From positions 55,132-119,131 of the forward strand of contig JBJLFR010000016.1 of the NCBI GenBank assembly GCA_045565285.1: DNA of 64,000 nucleotides, written 5' to 3'. Positions within the stretch are counted from its first letter, which is position 1. Each line of letters opens with the position of its first letter. The position numbers and the translations under genes were made by a program. Of this stretch, positions 62,793 through 64,000 are shown piece by piece. The DNA comes from CACIIZ01 sp045565285. GTDB taxonomy: Bacteria; Pseudomonadota; Alphaproteobacteria; Rhodobacterales; Rhodobacteraceae. The notes beneath the pieces are model-generated. The model was not told the DNA's origin, did not search any database, and saw only the letters and a list, made by a program, of their open reading frames with translations.

Positions 62793-62833
62793 ATTGCCAC
62801 ATGGCAATGTAAATGTCCGACGTCGGACTTTTA
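62793..62833 (+). terminator. Two GC-rich palindromes and a T-run closing the + strand genes
   Basis: ATTGCCA-CA-TGGCAAT occupies 62793-62808 and the perfect 14-bp palindrome GTCCGACGTCGGAC occupies 62815-62828, directly followed by TTTT on the + strand. This fits an intrinsic terminator for transcripts through copy B. The stop codon of the opposing primase gene begins three bases later, so the site also separates convergent genes. The stem is nearly loopless, so a protein-binding role is possible too. Confidence 0.5.
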
Positions 62834-64000
62834 TCTAATGTTTTTGTTTTCTTTTTGTATTGCTCTGATTTCTCTAGCTGATAATGGATTTGGTTTTGGT
62901 TCTTCAGGTATACTGATTGGATCTTTATCACCATTCCAAATACAATTTGGTGATTTAGTATCTTTATGTTTCCAAGCAGTAATTGGTTTATCTATCCATC
63001 TTCTTCTAGAAAGATAAGGTTCAAATTGTGCGTCTTTCAGCGACTGTTGTGCTACTGCCATTGTAATATGAAAGTACGACTTTAGATCTGCAGGAAAGAA
63101 TAACTTTTCTTTATTATCGTGTGCTAGCAACATCGCTCTTTCTTGTTGTTGATCAGATGTTGTTTTCATAATCATCAGTTGTTCTTTATCTTCTGTGAAT
63201 GGTGCTTTTCTAATATCAAAGTTTATTAAGTCTACTGAATGGAAATGATCAAACATTTGTTGATAGCCATTTTCATATTCAAGATAGTCTGCAAACTCTT
63301 GAAAAAACTTTTGAGTATCTTCAGCTACATAACAGTATTTAGGTATAAAGTATCTTCTGTCGTTTTTCTCAATGAGTAGTGGTATTTTCTCATTTGATGT
63401 AATCACAATTCCAAAATGTTTTTCTGCTTGATACTGTGGTACATTCTTATCTTCTATAAGATGTATTGTTTGAGTGATTAATTGTTTGAGTGTTTCACTT
63501 ACTTTGTTTCTTGAATCATTGAGTTCTTCAATTTGGATAAGAGTTTTTCTCCACATTATAGATTTAAATTTACTTTTTATTTGTTCTAATGAAACAGATT
63601 GGTAGTTACTTTCTCCTATTAATTTTTTGAGCAACATATCAAATACAAAACTTTTACCTGTACCTTGATCGCCACGAAGAATTAAAGCTATTTCAGGTGC
63701 AATATGTGGTTGTGTAATTCTTTGTGCTATCCACTGTTCAAAGTAATCCTGTTGTTTGAGTTTAGAATTTTGATTGTCTTTAAACCAACACAAGTTTTCA
63801 GGTGGCATTATTCTATCTAGATATTCTTGCCAAAGTTTGGGTCTTGCTATTGTTGTAGTTTGTTTTGAATATTTAGGTGGGATATATGTATTAGCATATA
63901 TTTTATTATTAGTTTTTGTATATTGCTCTGTAGTACTTGGATCATATCTCTCATTAACTACAGGTGGTACAAGATACACCATTAGTTTGTCTGCTTTGAG
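62831..64000 (-). CDS. P4/DUF5906-type helicase-primase, N-terminus beyond window
   Basis: SF3-like helicase domain of a phage/plasmid primase. The frame is still open at base 64000 (codons before the Met at 63982 carry no stop), so this is a partial gene of at least 390 residues. Seen are Walker A LRGDQGTGKSFVFDML, Walker B TLIQIEELND, the sensor Asn in GIVITSNEKIP and the arginine-finger region KNDRRYFIPKY, in the order of DUF5906 proteins. Upstream DPSTTEQYTKTN suggests a linker to a primase domain outside the window. It implies autonomous or helper-assisted replication of the element. Confidence 0.85.
   Translation of the reverse strand, partial: LKADKLMVYLVPPVVNERYDPSTTEQYTKTNNKIYANTYIPPKYSKQTTTIARPKLWQEYLDRIMPPENLCWFKDNQNSKLKQQDYFEQWIAQRITQPHIAPEIALILRGDQGTGKSFVFDMLLKKLIGESNYQSVSLEQIKSKFKSIMWRKTLIQIEELNDSRNKVSETLKQLITQTIHLIEDKNVPQYQAEKHFGIVITSNEKIPLLIEKNDRRYFIPKYCYVAEDTQKFFQEFADYLEYENGYQQMFDHFHSVDLINFDIRKAPFTEDKEQLMIMKTTSDQQQERAMLLAHDNKEKLFFPADLKSYFHITMAVAQQSLKDAQFEPYLSRRRWIDKPITAWKHKDTKSPNCIWNGDKDPISIPEEPKPNPLSAREIRAIQKENKNIR

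Larger units (their letters stand above)
55210..64000. mobile_element. tRNA-Ala-integrated accessory element (satellite-like), right end outside window
   Basis: Starts at the 3' end of tRNA-Ala and contains a tyrosine integrase, a serine recombinase, roughly ten small mostly exported proteins and a P4/DUF5906-type helicase-primase on the opposite strand. No core gene reappears before the window ends. No terminase, capsid, tail, relaxase or type IV secretion gene is visible in the 8.8 kb seen. This fits a phage satellite or integrative element carrying cargo. The second att site would be a copy of the tRNA 3' end beyond 64000. Confidence 0.8.

Noticed and set aside
62787..63017. Plus-strand frame across the palindromes and the primase 3' end
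   Set aside because: It starts within repeat B, crosses the terminator-like palindromes and is antisense to the helicase-primase.

Overview
The window is a strongly AT-rich stretch of an alphaproteobacterial chromosome, most likely from a free-living marine lineage with a small genome. The class assignment rests on the Fur-family iron regulator Irr, the alphaproteobacterial families TIGR02300 and TIGR02186, a divergent irr/fabA-fabB-fabI locus, sdhCDAB and mdh-sucCDAB-lpd gene order, and dimethylglycine-dehydrogenase-like methylamine catabolism. I cannot name the genus from sequence alone. Low-GC marine groups such as AEGEAN-169/HIMB59 would fit, but that is inference.

Positions 1-55209 are core chromosome. 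In order: miaB (cut by the window start); a GcvT-family FAD dehydrogenase; a threonine-dehydratase-like gene with an apparent one-base frameshift; a type II haloacid dehalogenase; fabI-fabB-fabA divergent from irr; a methyltransferase; an I78-inhibitor lipoprotein; acs, an aromatic/aspartate aminotransferase, sseA, smc and a soluble lytic transglycosylase; dapA-smpB; a VUT transporter, gshB and rsmI divergent from an LpoA-like lipoprotein, glnD, murJ and trpS; usp, an Nfu-type protein, tsaB and rimI; a BMP-type nucleoside ABC transporter ending in a purine nucleoside phosphorylase; a TSUP exporter with TIGR02186; sdhCDAB with a small lipoprotein gene inserted; mdh; and sucC-sucD-sucA-sucB-lpd. 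Next to the TCA cluster lies a GntR/FCD regulator. Its own promoter carries the perfect palindrome TTTTGTGATCACAAAA, and the core of that palindrome occurs twice, 20 bp apart, between mdh and sucC. This strongly suggests an autoregulated TCA-cycle regulator.

From tRNA-Ala(GGC) (55134-55209) to the window end lies an integrated accessory element whose far end is not visible. It begins with an unusually long tyrosine integrase followed directly by a serine recombinase, and it ends, as far as can be seen, with a P4/DUF5906-type helicase-primase on the opposite strand. Between them are about ten small genes. At least six have signal peptides or N-terminal membrane anchors, one resembles surface-adhesin E, and two are diverged paralogues of a small cytosolic protein. 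No capsid, tail, terminase or conjugation gene is visible, so the element looks like a phage satellite or a cargo-bearing integrative element rather than a full prophage.

The element also contains structured non-coding DNA: a duplicated block of about 100 bp flanking two secreted-protein genes, a dyad- and repeat-rich 460-bp region, a strong hairpin after the recombinase operon, GC-rich palindromes and a C-rich tract. These are the least explained parts of the window.
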